A stretch of DNA of 64,000 nucleotides from contig DKQZ01000090.1 of NCBI GenBank assembly GCA_002471975.1, positions 1-64,000 of the forward strand, in the 5' to 3' direction. This DNA is from Dialister sp. UBA7295. Its GTDB lineage: Bacteria; Bacillota; Negativicutes; Veillonellales; Dialisteraceae. A program made the translations under genes and the position numbers. Under the pieces are notes generated by a model. The model ran no database searches and was not told the DNA's origin. It saw nothing but the letters and a program-made list of their open reading frames with translations. Below, in pieces: positions 54,157 to 62,408 of the stretch. The stretch's first letter is position 1; every line of letters begins with the position of its first letter.

Positions 54157-54233
54157 TTTCGTGATTCGTGGTTCGTGGTTCGGGTCAAGGTTTGCGACTC
54201 AAAGGCGGCGCATCTTTCTGGTGCGCCTTTTCT
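54157..54233 (+). terminator. Heptamer array plus terminator after the TetR gene
   Basis: TTTCGTG, ATTCGTG, GTTCGTG, GTTCGGG, then the hairpin AAAGGCGGCGCA / TGCGCCTTTT at 54201-54232. Confidence 0.7.
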
Positions 54234-54319
54234 ATTTCCTTAAGTCCGCTCTTTGGAGAAGCCGGAACCGGCATTGCTTTGAGTCGTTTGAGGCATCCGG
54301 TTAATTATCCTGCATAGTC

Positions 54320-54348
54320 TTGACAAATGGGAAATCATTCGCTAAAAT
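54320..54348 (+). promoter_or_regulatory. Promoter of the T-box leader
   Basis: TTGACA (54320-54325), 17-bp spacer, TAAAAT (54343-54348). Confidence 0.8.
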
Positions 54349-54354
54349 AGGTGC

Positions 54355-54655
54355 AACACGAAAAAGTGCTGATGGAAAAAAGTACTTGTTTCAGAAGTTT
54401 CAAAGAGAGCCGGGACAGGTGAGAACCGGCAGCGGAGAAATGAGGAAGTTCTTTCCTGAACTGCAGTGCTGAAATGACAGTAGGCATTGACGAGTGACCT
54501 TCGTTACAGGGTTTAGAGTTGATCTGATCAGATAATTTGGGTGGTACCACGGTAATTCGTCCCTTGGGTGCCACCCTTTTTGTATAGTCAGATAATATGG
54601 GTGGTACCGCGAAATTTCGTCCCTGCTTCAGTAATGAAGCAGGGATTTTTGGTAC
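54355..54655 (+). ncRNA. T-box leader with two antiterminator/terminator modules
   Basis: Stem I features are AGAGAGCCGG…GGTGAGAACCGGC. The first T-box sequence TGGGTGGTACCACGG (54537-54551) is followed by a terminator ending CCACCC-T5 (about 54570-54580). A second T-box sequence, TGGGTGGTACCGCG (54599-54612), is followed by its own terminator (TCCCTGCTTC / GAAGCAGGGA-T5, 54621-54650). The 26 bp around each T-box are a direct repeat. Only one Stem I is present. The specifier codon could not be fixed by eye; the PheC-like and TrpX-like genes downstream suggest an aromatic amino acid. Confidence 0.9.
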
Positions 54656-54675
54656 CGGAGTACAGGAGGATAGAA

Positions 54676-55458
54676 ATGAAAGGATTGAAATGGAAGGCAG
54701 CTGCCCTCATGGCAGCAGGACTCCTCATGACAGGCGGCATGGAAGCTATGGCAGCTCATCTGGAGGATATCGAAAGCCGCGGAACGATTCGGGTGGGAAC
54801 GACAGGAGATTATCGCCCCATGTCCTATAAAGACAAGGAAACAGGAGCGTATGAAGGATTTGACGTGGAGCTTTCGGAGAAACTGGCAGATTCCCTCCAT
54901 GTGAAAGTGGAATTTGTGCCCACCACCTGGAAGACCCTTTCGGCGGATACGGCAGCAGGGAAATTTGATCTCGCCCTCTGCGGCATTACCCGCACCTTTG
55001 ACCGGGAACGGACCCTCACCATGTCTGACGGTTACCTTCTCTTCGGGAAGACCATCCTCTGCAGGAAGGGAGAGGAAGGGAAATATCAGTCCATCGCCGA
55101 CATCAACAGGCCGGAAGTGAAAGTCATGGTCAATCCGGGCGGAACGAATGAAAAATTCGCCAAAGCCAACCTTCCAAAGGCCACCCTCCTCATTCATGAA
55201 CAGAATGCGGAAATCCCGGGACTCATCGCGGAAGGCAGGGCGGACATCATGATCACCGAAACCATGGAAGCCAACCGGTATGTGAAGCTGAACAAAAAGC
55301 TGGCGGCGCCGCTTGTGGACGAACCTTTCACAAAGAGCCGCTTCGGGGCCCTCATGGAAAAAGGAGATCAGGATTTCCTGAATTATATCAATTTCTTCCT
55401 TGCTGAAATGGAAACAAACGGCACCATGGAAGAACTGGAAAATAAATACATGAAATAG
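54676..55458 (+). CDS. Periplasmic PheC-like / amino-acid binding protein
   Basis: A 260-residue SBP_bac_3-fold protein with a signal peptide (MKGLKWKAAALMAAGLLMTG …). The domain contains TIRVGTTGDYRPMSY, GFDVELSEKLAD and LCGITRTFDRERTLTMSDGY. The VMVNPGGTNEKFAKANL block and EGRADIMITETMEA resemble the cyclohexadienyl dehydratase PheC, which makes phenylpyruvate or phenylalanine, more than ordinary binding proteins. It could be either. ATG 54676 follows AGGAGG. It is T-box controlled. Confidence 0.75.
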   Translation: MKGLKWKAAALMAAGLLMTGGMEAMAAHLEDIESRGTIRVGTTGDYRPMSYKDKETGAYEGFDVELSEKLADSLHVKVEFVPTTWKTLSADTAAGKFDLALCGITRTFDRERTLTMSDGYLLFGKTILCRKGEEGKYQSIADINRPEVKVMVNPGGTNEKFAKANLPKATLLIHEQNAEIPGLIAEGRADIMITETMEANRYVKLNKKLAAPLVDEPFTKSRFGALMEKGDQDFLNYINFFLAEMETNGTMEELENKYMK

Positions 55459-55475
55459 TCAGGGGGAGGAAACAG

Positions 55476-56474
55476 ATGAAAAAGTGGATGAAACTCGGTA
55501 TGGCAGCAGCTTTGGCTTCGGCAGCCATTCTCTATGGAGGCTGCGGAAATGGCGGACAGGGAGGGAAACAGCAGCTTCCCCCCACGGATAAGCCGATTAT
55601 CGCCGTTGTCCAGATCGTACAGCACGGTTCCCTGGATCAGGCAAACCAGGGCTTTGTGGAAGGCCTGAAAAAGAGAGGCTATGATGAAAACAAAGTCTAT
55701 TTCGACCAGCAGAATGCTCAGGGCGACCAGTCGAACCTGAAGACCATCGTCTCCCGGTTCAAAGCGGAAAAACCAAAACTGATCTGCGCCATCGCCACTC
55801 CGGCAGCTCAGGCAGCAGCCAATGAAATCAAGGATATTCCCATCGTCGGAACGGCCATTACCGACTATACTACCGCCAAACTGGTCAAAAACGATGAACA
55901 TCCCGGCGGCAATGTGACCGGCGTATCCGATCTGGCCTCCATCGATGCCCAAATGGATCTGGGCCGGGCCCTCATTCCGAATGCGAAGACTGTCGGCCTC
56001 ATCTACTGCTCTTCCGAAGTCAATTCCGAAGTCCAGGCCAACATGATGAAGGAATACTGCAAAAAGAACAAACTCTCCGTGGAAGAACGGACAGTCAACA
56101 ACGTCAATGATATCCAGCAGGTAGCGGAATCGCTGGTGGGAAAAGTCGATTTCATCTACGTTCCCACCGATAACACCCTGGCTTCCGCCATTCCGACCCT
56201 CATGAAGATTACGGACGCCAACAAGATTCCTGTCATCGTAGGGGCCGATATCATGGCAAAAGACGGAGCCCTGGCAGCCCTTTCCGTAGACTACTACAAA
56301 CTGGGTCTCCAGACCGGCGAAATGGCAGCCGATATTCTGGATGGAAAAATCAAACCGGAAACGGCGCCCATCCAGCACCAGAAAGAATATACCATCGTGA
56401 TCAACAAGAAAGATGCGGAAATCCTGGGGATAAAGATTCCGGATGAAATCGCAAAGAAAGCACAGATGGTATAA
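55476..56474 (+). CDS. ABC transporter substrate-binding lipoprotein, TrpX-type (PF04392), copy 1
   Basis: 332 residues. A lipoprotein signal ends at LYGGC (Cys23). The domain has VVQIVQHGSLDQANQGFVEG, FDQQNAQGDQSNLKTI, ATPAAQAAANEI and YVPTDNTLASA, the ABC_sub_bind family that includes the tryptophan/aromatic TrpX and YckB proteins. GGGGGAGG precedes ATG 55476, 17 bp after the PheC-like gene, so it shares the T-box. No permease or ATPase follows. Confidence 0.88.
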   Translation: MKKWMKLGMAAALASAAILYGGCGNGGQGGKQQLPPTDKPIIAVVQIVQHGSLDQANQGFVEGLKKRGYDENKVYFDQQNAQGDQSNLKTIVSRFKAEKPKLICAIATPAAQAAANEIKDIPIVGTAITDYTTAKLVKNDEHPGGNVTGVSDLASIDAQMDLGRALIPNAKTVGLIYCSSEVNSEVQANMMKEYCKKNKLSVEERTVNNVNDIQQVAESLVGKVDFIYVPTDNTLASAIPTLMKITDANKIPVIVGADIMAKDGALAALSVDYYKLGLQTGEMAADILDGKIKPETAPIQHQKEYTIVINKKDAEILGIKIPDEIAKKAQMV

Positions 56475-56489
56475 GGAAATATTTCTATA

Positions 56490-56632
56490 GCAGTCAGTAG
56501 TCAGCCGTTAGCCGTTAGCAGTTAGCAGTTAGCCGTTAGCCGCTAGCCGTTAGCCGTTAGCGGTCAGTCGCCAGCCGCTGGCCGTCAGTAGTCAGCAGTT
56601 AGCAGTTAGCCGCTGGCAGTTAGTGATTAGTC
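56490..56632. repeat. Longest heptamer array (AGCCGTT type)
   Basis: About twenty consecutive 7-bp units, mostly AGCCGTT, AGCAGTT, AGCCGCT and variants, in one phase with almost no indels, lying between the two paralogous binding-protein genes. Confidence 0.85.
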
Positions 56633-56714
56633 AAAATGATTACGCATCTCCGGCAGGAAATACAGAAGACTGGAAGGCCGGGAATTAAAATGGGATGGAA
56701 GGATAGGAGAATAT

Positions 56715-57710
56715 ATGAAAACATGGATGAAACTTGGAATAGCAGCCGCATTGGCAGCATCAGCACTGATTTACGGAGGCTGCGGGGGAGACAAAGGGGC
56801 ATCATCCTCTGCTTCCTCTTCGGGAAAACCGATTGTAGCCGTGGTACAGCTCGTGGAACACGGGTCTCTGGACCTTGCCAATAAAGGCTTCATGGATGGT
56901 ATGAAAGAAAGGGGCTACACGGAAGACAAAGTTCATTTCGACCAGCAGAATGCCCAGGGGGACCAGGCCAACCTGAAATCCATCGCCTCCCGCTTTGCTT
57001 CGGAAAAGCCGAAACTCGTCTGCGCCATTACGACTCCTGCCGCCCAGACCATGGCCAATGAAATCAGGGATATCCCCATCGTGGGGACCTGCATTACCGA
57101 CTACGTCACGGCCAAACTGGTGAAGTCCAATGACGCTCCCGGCGGCAATGTGACCGGCGTATCCAACCTGACCCCCATCGAGCCCCAGATGCAGCTGGCC
57201 CTCTCCCTCATGCCGAATGCGAAAAAAGTAGGCCTCATCTATACGGCTAGCGAAGTCAATTCCGAAGTCCAGGCCAATATGCTCCGGGGTTACTGCAAAG
57301 AACATGGCCTCACCGTGGAAGAAAGGACCATTCATTCCGTCAACGACATCCAGCAGGTGGCCGAATCCCTCATGGGGAAAGTGGATATCATTTATGTGCC
57401 CACCGATAATACCGTAGCCTCCGCCATGGCCAACCTGGTCAAGATTACGGATCCCCACAAGATTCCGGTCTTCGCAGGCGCTGAAATCATGGCCAAAGAC
57501 GGAGCTCTGGCCTCCCTTTCCGTAGATTATTACAAACTGGGCATCCAGACCGGACACATGGCAGCGGATATCCTGGACGGCAAGAGCAAGCCGGAAACAA
57601 GGGCCATCGAGCACCAGAAAGAATTCCCCATCGTCATCAACAAAAAGACGGCCGAAAGCCTGGGAATCCAGATTCCGGAAGAAATAGCGAAGAAAGCGCA
57701 GATGGTGTGA
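56715..57710 (+). CDS. ABC transporter substrate-binding lipoprotein, TrpX-type (PF04392), copy 2
   Basis: 331 residues, clearly a tandem duplicate of the upstream gene (same FDQQNAQGDQ, VPTDNT, MAKDGALA.LSVDYYKLG and ending EEIAKKAQMV). Lipobox Cys is in YGGC. Differences cluster in the linker and the C-terminal third. Site GGATAGGAG before ATG 56715. Separated from copy 1 by the long heptamer array. The cognate membrane parts must lie elsewhere. Confidence 0.88.
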   Translation: MKTWMKLGIAAALAASALIYGGCGGDKGASSSASSSGKPIVAVVQLVEHGSLDLANKGFMDGMKERGYTEDKVHFDQQNAQGDQANLKSIASRFASEKPKLVCAITTPAAQTMANEIRDIPIVGTCITDYVTAKLVKSNDAPGGNVTGVSNLTPIEPQMQLALSLMPNAKKVGLIYTASEVNSEVQANMLRGYCKEHGLTVEERTIHSVNDIQQVAESLMGKVDIIYVPTDNTVASAMANLVKITDPHKIPVFAGAEIMAKDGALASLSVDYYKLGIQTGHMAADILDGKSKPETRAIEHQKEFPIVINKKTAESLGIQIPEEIAKKAQMV

Positions 57711-57755
57711 GTCCGGGTCAATTGGCATGAATATGGACAGGCGAACATGGAGATT

Positions 57756-57825
57756 TTCATGATTCGTGATTCGTGACTCGTGGTTCGTGAAGGTGGCGCC
57801 CCTTTCGGGGCGCCATTTTTATATG
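57756..57825 (+). terminator. Heptamer array plus terminator (TTCGTGA type)
   Basis: Five exact-length units (TTCATGA, TTCGTGA, TTCGTGA, CTCGTGG, TTCGTGA; 57756-57790), then AAGG and the hairpin TGGCGCCCC / GGGGCGCCA and T5. Confidence 0.75.
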
Positions 57826-57845
57826 GGGGTATCTCACAAAGAGCT

Positions 57846-57900
57846 GATCGTGGACCGTGATCCGTGGTCCGTGAAGGCGATGCCCTTTGGGCGTCATTTC
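57846..57900 (+). repeat. Second heptamer-hairpin element (GWCCGTG type)
   Basis: GATCGTG, GACCGTG, ATCCGTG, GTCCGTG, AAGG, then a GCGATGCCC / GGGCGTC hairpin. It repeats the layout of the element just upstream. The rest of the gap to 58087 has no gene. Confidence 0.65.
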
Positions 57901-58087
57901 TAAAGCGGCGAGACATGGTGAGATGCATTTTAAAATTGACCGGGGAGATTTTATCCATAAAAACTCAAACAAAAATGGACGATTTTACTGGAATGTGAAT
58001 CCCTTCATGATGTATAATACTTATTAGGTATATCCCGCAATAAATCATGAGGCAGATATACGAAAAAATGGTAAAGAAGGCGGGGCT

Positions 58088-58777
58088 GTGTCAGAAATCG
58101 AGACAAGGTTAGCCCATGTAATGGACCGCATTCGGGCCGCGGAAAAGCGGTCTCCCTATGGCCAGAAAGTGACCCTGGTGGCGGTGACGAAGTTCCATCC
58201 TTTAGAGGATATGGAAGAAGTCATCGGCCTCGGTGTCAAGGAGGTCGGGGAAAACCGGGTCCAGGAAATGGAAGGGAAATATAAAGCCCTCACGGTTCCG
58301 GTGAGATGGAATCTGCAGGGTCATTTACAGAAGAACAAAGTCAAAAAGGCAGTGGCCATGGCCGATCTGATTCAATCCGTGGATTCCCTCTCCATTATGG
58401 AGGAAATCGATAAACGGGCAGGAGAAATCGGCAAGGTGCAGGACGTGCTCCTGGAATTCAATATTTCCGGAGAAGAATCAAAGACCGGGCTCACACCGGA
58501 TTCGCTGGAAGAGGCGGCTGAAAAAGCCGGCAATCTCTCCCATATCCGGGTGGTGGGGCTCATGTGCATGGCCCCGGAGTACGAAGACGTGGAATTGACC
58601 CGTCCCGTATTCAGGGAAGGGCACCGGCTCTTTGAAGCACTGAAAGAAAAATTTCCAAAGGGACAGATTTCAATTTTATCAATGGGCATGACCCATGATT
58701 TTGAAATAGCAATTGAAGAGGGCGCCAATATGGTGCGGATTGGTACCGCGATTTTCGGGCCAAGGCAGTATCACTAG
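58088..58777 (+). CDS. yggS: PLP homeostasis protein, YggS family
   Basis: A 229-residue alanine-racemase-fold protein. The PLP lysine is in VAVTKFHPLEDM near residue 35, GVKEVGENRVQEM follows, then WNLQGHLQKNKVK, and the phosphate site near SMGMTHDFEIAIEEGA and MVRIG. It buffers free pyridoxal phosphate. GTG start at 58088 after AAGGCGGGG. It leads the division-related operon, as in Firmicutes. Confidence 0.94.
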   Translation: MSEIETRLAHVMDRIRAAEKRSPYGQKVTLVAVTKFHPLEDMEEVIGLGVKEVGENRVQEMEGKYKALTVPVRWNLQGHLQKNKVKKAVAMADLIQSVDSLSIMEEIDKRAGEIGKVQDVLLEFNISGEESKTGLTPDSLEEAAEKAGNLSHIRVVGLMCMAPEYEDVELTRPVFREGHRLFEALKEKFPKGQISILSMGMTHDFEIAIEEGANMVRIGTAIFGPRQYH

Positions 58778-58787
58778 GAGGATTAGC

Positions 58788-59291
58788 ATGAGCTTACTTG
58801 ATAAATTTAAAGATCAGTTTGTCGACCGCGACGATGACGAAAGAGAAGACGAAGAAGAACTGGAAGAAGAGGAAGAAGCCACAAATCCGGCTGCTCCCGT
58901 TCCGCCCCGTCCGGCATCCGTAAACCCGGGAAGAGCTATTGCCAGAAGCGCAGCTCCCCGTCAGGCCGCAAAGCCCTATACCATGGTCGTCGTCAACCCG
59001 AAGACCTATGCGGATGCAGAAAAAATTGGCGACCATCTGAAGGCTATGCGTCCGGTGGTCATGAACATGGAAAAAACCGATGCCGATGAAGCTCAGCGCA
59101 TCGTCGATTTCGTACAGGGCATCATGTATGCTCTTGACGGCCGTATCGACCAGATTTCCGAAAGCATTTATCTCTGCGCGCCGAATAATATGAGCGTATC
59201 CCGTGAAAATTTCGCAGCCTACTCCGAGCAGGCTCCGTCTGCTCCCCAGTGGAACGCTCAGCCTCAGGGACCTGAGGCGCCTCAGGCTTAA
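58788..59291 (+). CDS. sepF: Cell division protein SepF
   Basis: 167 residues: an N-terminal amphipathic membrane anchor (MSLLDKFKDQFV), an acidic and Pro-rich linker (about 15-60), then the SepF core with TMVVVNPKTYADAEKIGDHLK and the RIVDFVQGIMYALDG segment. It polymerises and tethers FtsZ to the membrane. AGGAGG before ATG 58788. It overlaps the second SepF-like gene by one base (TAATG). Confidence 0.95.
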   Translation: MSLLDKFKDQFVDRDDDEREDEEELEEEEEATNPAAPVPPRPASVNPGRAIARSAAPRQAAKPYTMVVVNPKTYADAEKIGDHLKAMRPVVMNMEKTDADEAQRIVDFVQGIMYALDGRIDQISESIYLCAPNNMSVSRENFAAYSEQAPSAPQWNAQPQGPEAPQA

Positions 59292-59719
59292 TGTCCATCT
59301 TTTCGAACGGTCTTCAGTGGCTGAAAGGCCAGTTTGAAGAAACCGGCGAAGACAGGGACTATGAGGAACAGGATGAGACTTATGAGGATGATGGAAATAT
59401 TTCGCGGGCAGGCGCGCTGCCGGCGAGGAGCATTCGTCCCCAGGAAGTAGTCATCATGGTTCCGGGCTCTTATGGCGATGCCCGCCGTGCTGTGGAAGCG
59501 TTGGAAAAAGGCATGACCGTCATGGTGCTCCTGTCTGATAATGTAAATGATGAAGTGGCCAGCCGTTTCGTGGATTTCATGAGCGGTGCCGTCTGCATGT
59601 GTCATGGGGACGTCATGCTGGTGAGTGCGGATGTCCTCATCTGCGTGCCGGATACGGTGGACCTTCATGAAGACAGACTGGCTTTTGTATCGGGCATTCC
59701 TACCTGGAAAGGACCCTGA
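59291..59719 (+). CDS. Second SepF-like protein
   Basis: 142 residues with the same plan as SepF: short amphipathic start (MSIFSNGLQWLKGQF), acidic linker, then EVVIMVPGSYGDARRAVEAL and RFVDFMSGAVCMCHGDV. It is more divergent, so it may have a specialised role, for example modulating SepF polymers. It is translationally coupled to sepF, with proC 2 nt after its stop. Confidence 0.82.
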   Translation: MSIFSNGLQWLKGQFEETGEDRDYEEQDETYEDDGNISRAGALPARSIRPQEVVIMVPGSYGDARRAVEALEKGMTVMVLLSDNVNDEVASRFVDFMSGAVCMCHGDVMLVSADVLICVPDTVDLHEDRLAFVSGIPTWKGP

Positions 59720-59721
59720 AT

Positions 59722-60519
59722 ATGAAGAAAATACTGCTCGTTGGCTGCGGAGCCATGGGAGGCGCCATTCTTTCCGGCTGCCTTGCCAAAGGGCTCTGGA
59801 AAAAGGAAGAAGTATACCTGAAGGAACATTCCCTTGAGGCTTCAAAGGAAAAAGCGGCCCGCTACGGCGTCAATATTTCCCAGGATGGAAGTATTGCATC
59901 GGATGCGGACATGGTCATTGTGGCAGTAAAGCCGAATATCGTTCTCGGTGTGTTGGAAGAAATTTCAAAGTACAAACCCCGCCGCGTGCTTTCCATTGCG
60001 GCTGCGGTCACTCTGGAAACGTTGGAAAATAATCTTCCTGAAGGTACCGAAGTCATTCGCTGTATGCCGAATACCCCGGCTTCCGTGGGAGAAGGCATGG
60101 CTGCCATTGCGGCAGGAAAACTGACAAGTAATGAATTCCTTTCGGAAGCGGTGGAAATATTCAATGCTCTCGGAAAATCAGCCGTCGTGACAGAACGGCA
60201 GCTAGACGAACTGGGCGCTCTTTCGGGAGCCGGTCCGGGATATGCCTTTGTCATCATTGACGCTCTTTCCGACGCAGGAGTACTCATCGGACTTCCGAGA
60301 AAACTTGCCATCCAGGCAGCTGCCCAGACTCTTTATGGAGCAGCCAAAATGGTCCTGGAAACGGGAAAACATCCTGCCGAGCTCCGGGACCAGGTGACAA
60401 GTCCCGGCGGCACGACGATTGCCGGCATTTATGCCATGGAACAGGGAGGCCTCCGGGCGGCCCTGATTGACGGCGTCAAAGCATGCCTGGATAAATCGGA
60501 CGCTATGGCAAAGAAATAA
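59722..60519 (+). CDS. proC: Pyrroline-5-carboxylate reductase
   Basis: 265 residues. The NAD(P)-binding motif is LVGCGAMGGAI near residue 5. The conserved C-terminal block is DQVTSPGGTTIAGIYAME, with SGAGPGYAF in the dimer region. It makes proline from pyrroline-5-carboxylate. AAAGGA precedes ATG 59722. A terminator follows. Confidence 0.95.
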   Translation: MKKILLVGCGAMGGAILSGCLAKGLWKKEEVYLKEHSLEASKEKAARYGVNISQDGSIASDADMVIVAVKPNIVLGVLEEISKYKPRRVLSIAAAVTLETLENNLPEGTEVIRCMPNTPASVGEGMAAIAAGKLTSNEFLSEAVEIFNALGKSAVVTERQLDELGALSGAGPGYAFVIIDALSDAGVLIGLPRKLAIQAAAQTLYGAAKMVLETGKHPAELRDQVTSPGGTTIAGIYAMEQGGLRAALIDGVKACLDKSDAMAKK

Positions 60520-60557
60520 ATGAAATAAAACCCGGCTGGCGGATTTTATTTTAATGG

Positions 60558-60607
60558 TTAACCGCCGCCTGGAGAGCAAAGTTCTGCAGGCGGCGGGTTG
60601 TTTTTAT
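60558..60607 (+). terminator. Terminator after proC
   Basis: AACCGCCGCCTG / CAGGCGGCGGGTT then T5. Confidence 0.85.
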
Positions 60608-60782
60608 GAGAACTGACTTATCGTCACCATTTGGCACTTTTCATCTGAATTTTGCAGAATGGTAAGTGGTAAGTGAAGGTGACGCGCGTCAGAAAATGAA
60701 GCGCGCATATATAGACGGGTCAGGGGAAAGGATTTCCTTTTCCTGTGACTGCTTATTGATTCAGATTGTTCAAGAGGATGGA

Positions 60783-61574
60783 ATGAAAGACAGAGAAAAG
60801 ATCCTTAAGTTTTTTGCTGCCGGCGGCGATGAGGCCAAAGAAATGGCCATCCGTCTGCTGGATCTGGCAGATTCCGTGGAGCGGGGACGGCCTTTTGCCG
60901 TAGGTCCTTTCATGGCGCCCTATGCCCGTCAGATCGGGCAGACCATTGCGGCCCACATGAAGACGGTGACGGCGGCCAGCTTCGGCGGTTTCCATGAAGC
61001 GGAGCGAATCCGTATTTCCTTTAAAAGCAATGATTATGAAGGGCCTGTGGACTATGGCGTTTCCCTGCTGTCGGTGACCTGGGACGGCAGGTATCGTCTC
61101 ATCGGACACCGGGACGTGCTGGGAAGTCTCATGGGCCTGGGTATTGACCGGTCCATCCTGGGGGATATCCTCATGCAGGGGTCCGGCTGTCAGGTAGTCT
61201 GCGATAAAACCATGGCAGGATGGCTTATCGATAATTTCCATAAAGTGGCCATGGTTCCCGTAAAAGTGGAAGAAATACCGCTTTCCGAAATCCAGCCCCC
61301 AAAGCAGACGGCCAAAGAAGTGAGGGCCACGGTAGCCTCTCTCCGGCTGGATGCCGTGGGAGCTGCGGGATTTGGCATTTCCCGGTCAAAAATGGTGCAG
61401 GCCGTGGAAGATGAGCGGACCGAAGTGAACTGGGTCCCTGCCAAAAGCCCCTCCCAGGCCGTGAAGGCAGGAGATATCATCAGCATCCGGGGCCGGGGAC
61501 GCATAGAAATCGTGGAACAGACCGGAATGAGCAGGAAAGGCCGGATCGGACTGCTGATTAATAGATATAAGTAA
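60783..61574 (+). CDS. ylmH: S4-domain RNA-binding protein, YlmH family
   Basis: 263 residues. The YlmH-type N-terminal region is followed by a C-terminal S4 domain (about 185-245: SLRLDAVGAAGFGISRSKMV … VKAGDIISIRGRGRIEI). In other Firmicutes YlmH binds stalled 50S-peptidyl-tRNA complexes in ribosome rescue. ATG 60783 with AGAGG 5 nt upstream; an earlier in-frame GTG at 60666 lacks a site. Confidence 0.9.
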   Translation: MKDREKILKFFAAGGDEAKEMAIRLLDLADSVERGRPFAVGPFMAPYARQIGQTIAAHMKTVTAASFGGFHEAERIRISFKSNDYEGPVDYGVSLLSVTWDGRYRLIGHRDVLGSLMGLGIDRSILGDILMQGSGCQVVCDKTMAGWLIDNFHKVAMVPVKVEEIPLSEIQPPKQTAKEVRATVASLRLDAVGAAGFGISRSKMVQAVEDERTEVNWVPAKSPSQAVKAGDIISIRGRGRIEIVEQTGMSRKGRIGLLINRYK

Positions 61575-61603
61575 AATTGGCTTTGAACTCAATTGGGATG
61601 AAA

Positions 61604-61735
61604 AGTTATCAGTTATCAGTTAATAGTTATCAGTTGCATTGTACCCAGGCGGGCATCGGGACTTTTGTCTCACAAAGTCTATTCGCTGTTTGTGGGAAAC
61701 TGATAACTGATAACTGCTAACTATTAACTTCTCAC
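61604..61735. repeat. Heptamer-arm inverted element with shared core
   Basis: Left arm at 61604-61631 (AGTTATC x2, AGTTAAT, AGTTATC), core GCATTGTACCCAGGCGGGC, right arm at 61698-61730 (ACTGATA x2, ACTGCTA, ACTATTA). The arms can pair over about 30 bp. Confidence 0.8.
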
Positions 61736-61789
61736 CTATAGTAATCGTATATCATAGAATTCAAGTCGTACTAAAAAAAGGAGAACCAC

Positions 61790-62404
61790 ATGATCACACC
61801 GATGGATATTCATAATAAGACCTTTTCCCGCCAGATCCGCGGGTATTCCCAGGATGAGGTGAATGCATTCCTGGAAGAACTGGCCACGGACTATGAGAAA
61901 ATTTACCGGGAACACCGGGAAATGGAAGAGGAAATGGACGGCATCCGCACGAAACTCCGGAATTATGAAAAAATGGAATCCACCATGTCCAATACCCTGA
62001 TTATGGCCCAGGAAACGGCAGACAACCTGAAGAAGATCGCCCATCAGGAAGCGGACCTTTCCATCAAGGAAGCCCAGACCGAAGCCCATAAAATCGTGGC
62101 CGATGCAGAAGCAGCCCGTCAGCGGATGAATGAAGATCTCCTGAAGACGGAAGGGGATATGAACCTTTACATCGCCAAACTTCTTTCCAACTGCAAATCC
62201 GCTCTCGCCATGATCGAAGCAGCCAAAGGAGTCCAGGCGCCCCAGCCCGTTTCCGACGGCACACAGCAATCTTCTGCAGAATCCGCACAACCGGCAGGAG
62301 GAGAGTCTCCGGAAGAGACTCCGGCAGAAGAAGATCCTTACTCCGGAAACCTTTTTGACCAGGCTGCAGCCACCGTGGCAAAATCTGAAGCCCCGAAGGA
62401 ATAA
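61790..62404 (+). CDS. divIVA: Cell-division/polarity protein DivIVA
   Basis: 204 residues. The N-terminal membrane-curvature domain has IHNKTFSRQIRGYSQDEVNAFL. A long coiled coil follows (about 30-150), then a Pro/Glu/Ser-rich tail. It recruits division and envelope factors to poles or septa. ATG 61790 has GGAG 6 nt upstream. It is the last member of the sepF-ylmH-divIVA set. Confidence 0.93.
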   Translation: MITPMDIHNKTFSRQIRGYSQDEVNAFLEELATDYEKIYREHREMEEEMDGIRTKLRNYEKMESTMSNTLIMAQETADNLKKIAHQEADLSIKEAQTEAHKIVADAEAARQRMNEDLLKTEGDMNLYIAKLLSNCKSALAMIEAAKGVQAPQPVSDGTQQSSAESAQPAGGESPEETPAEEDPYSGNLFDQAAATVAKSEAPKE

Positions 62405-62408
62405 AGCT

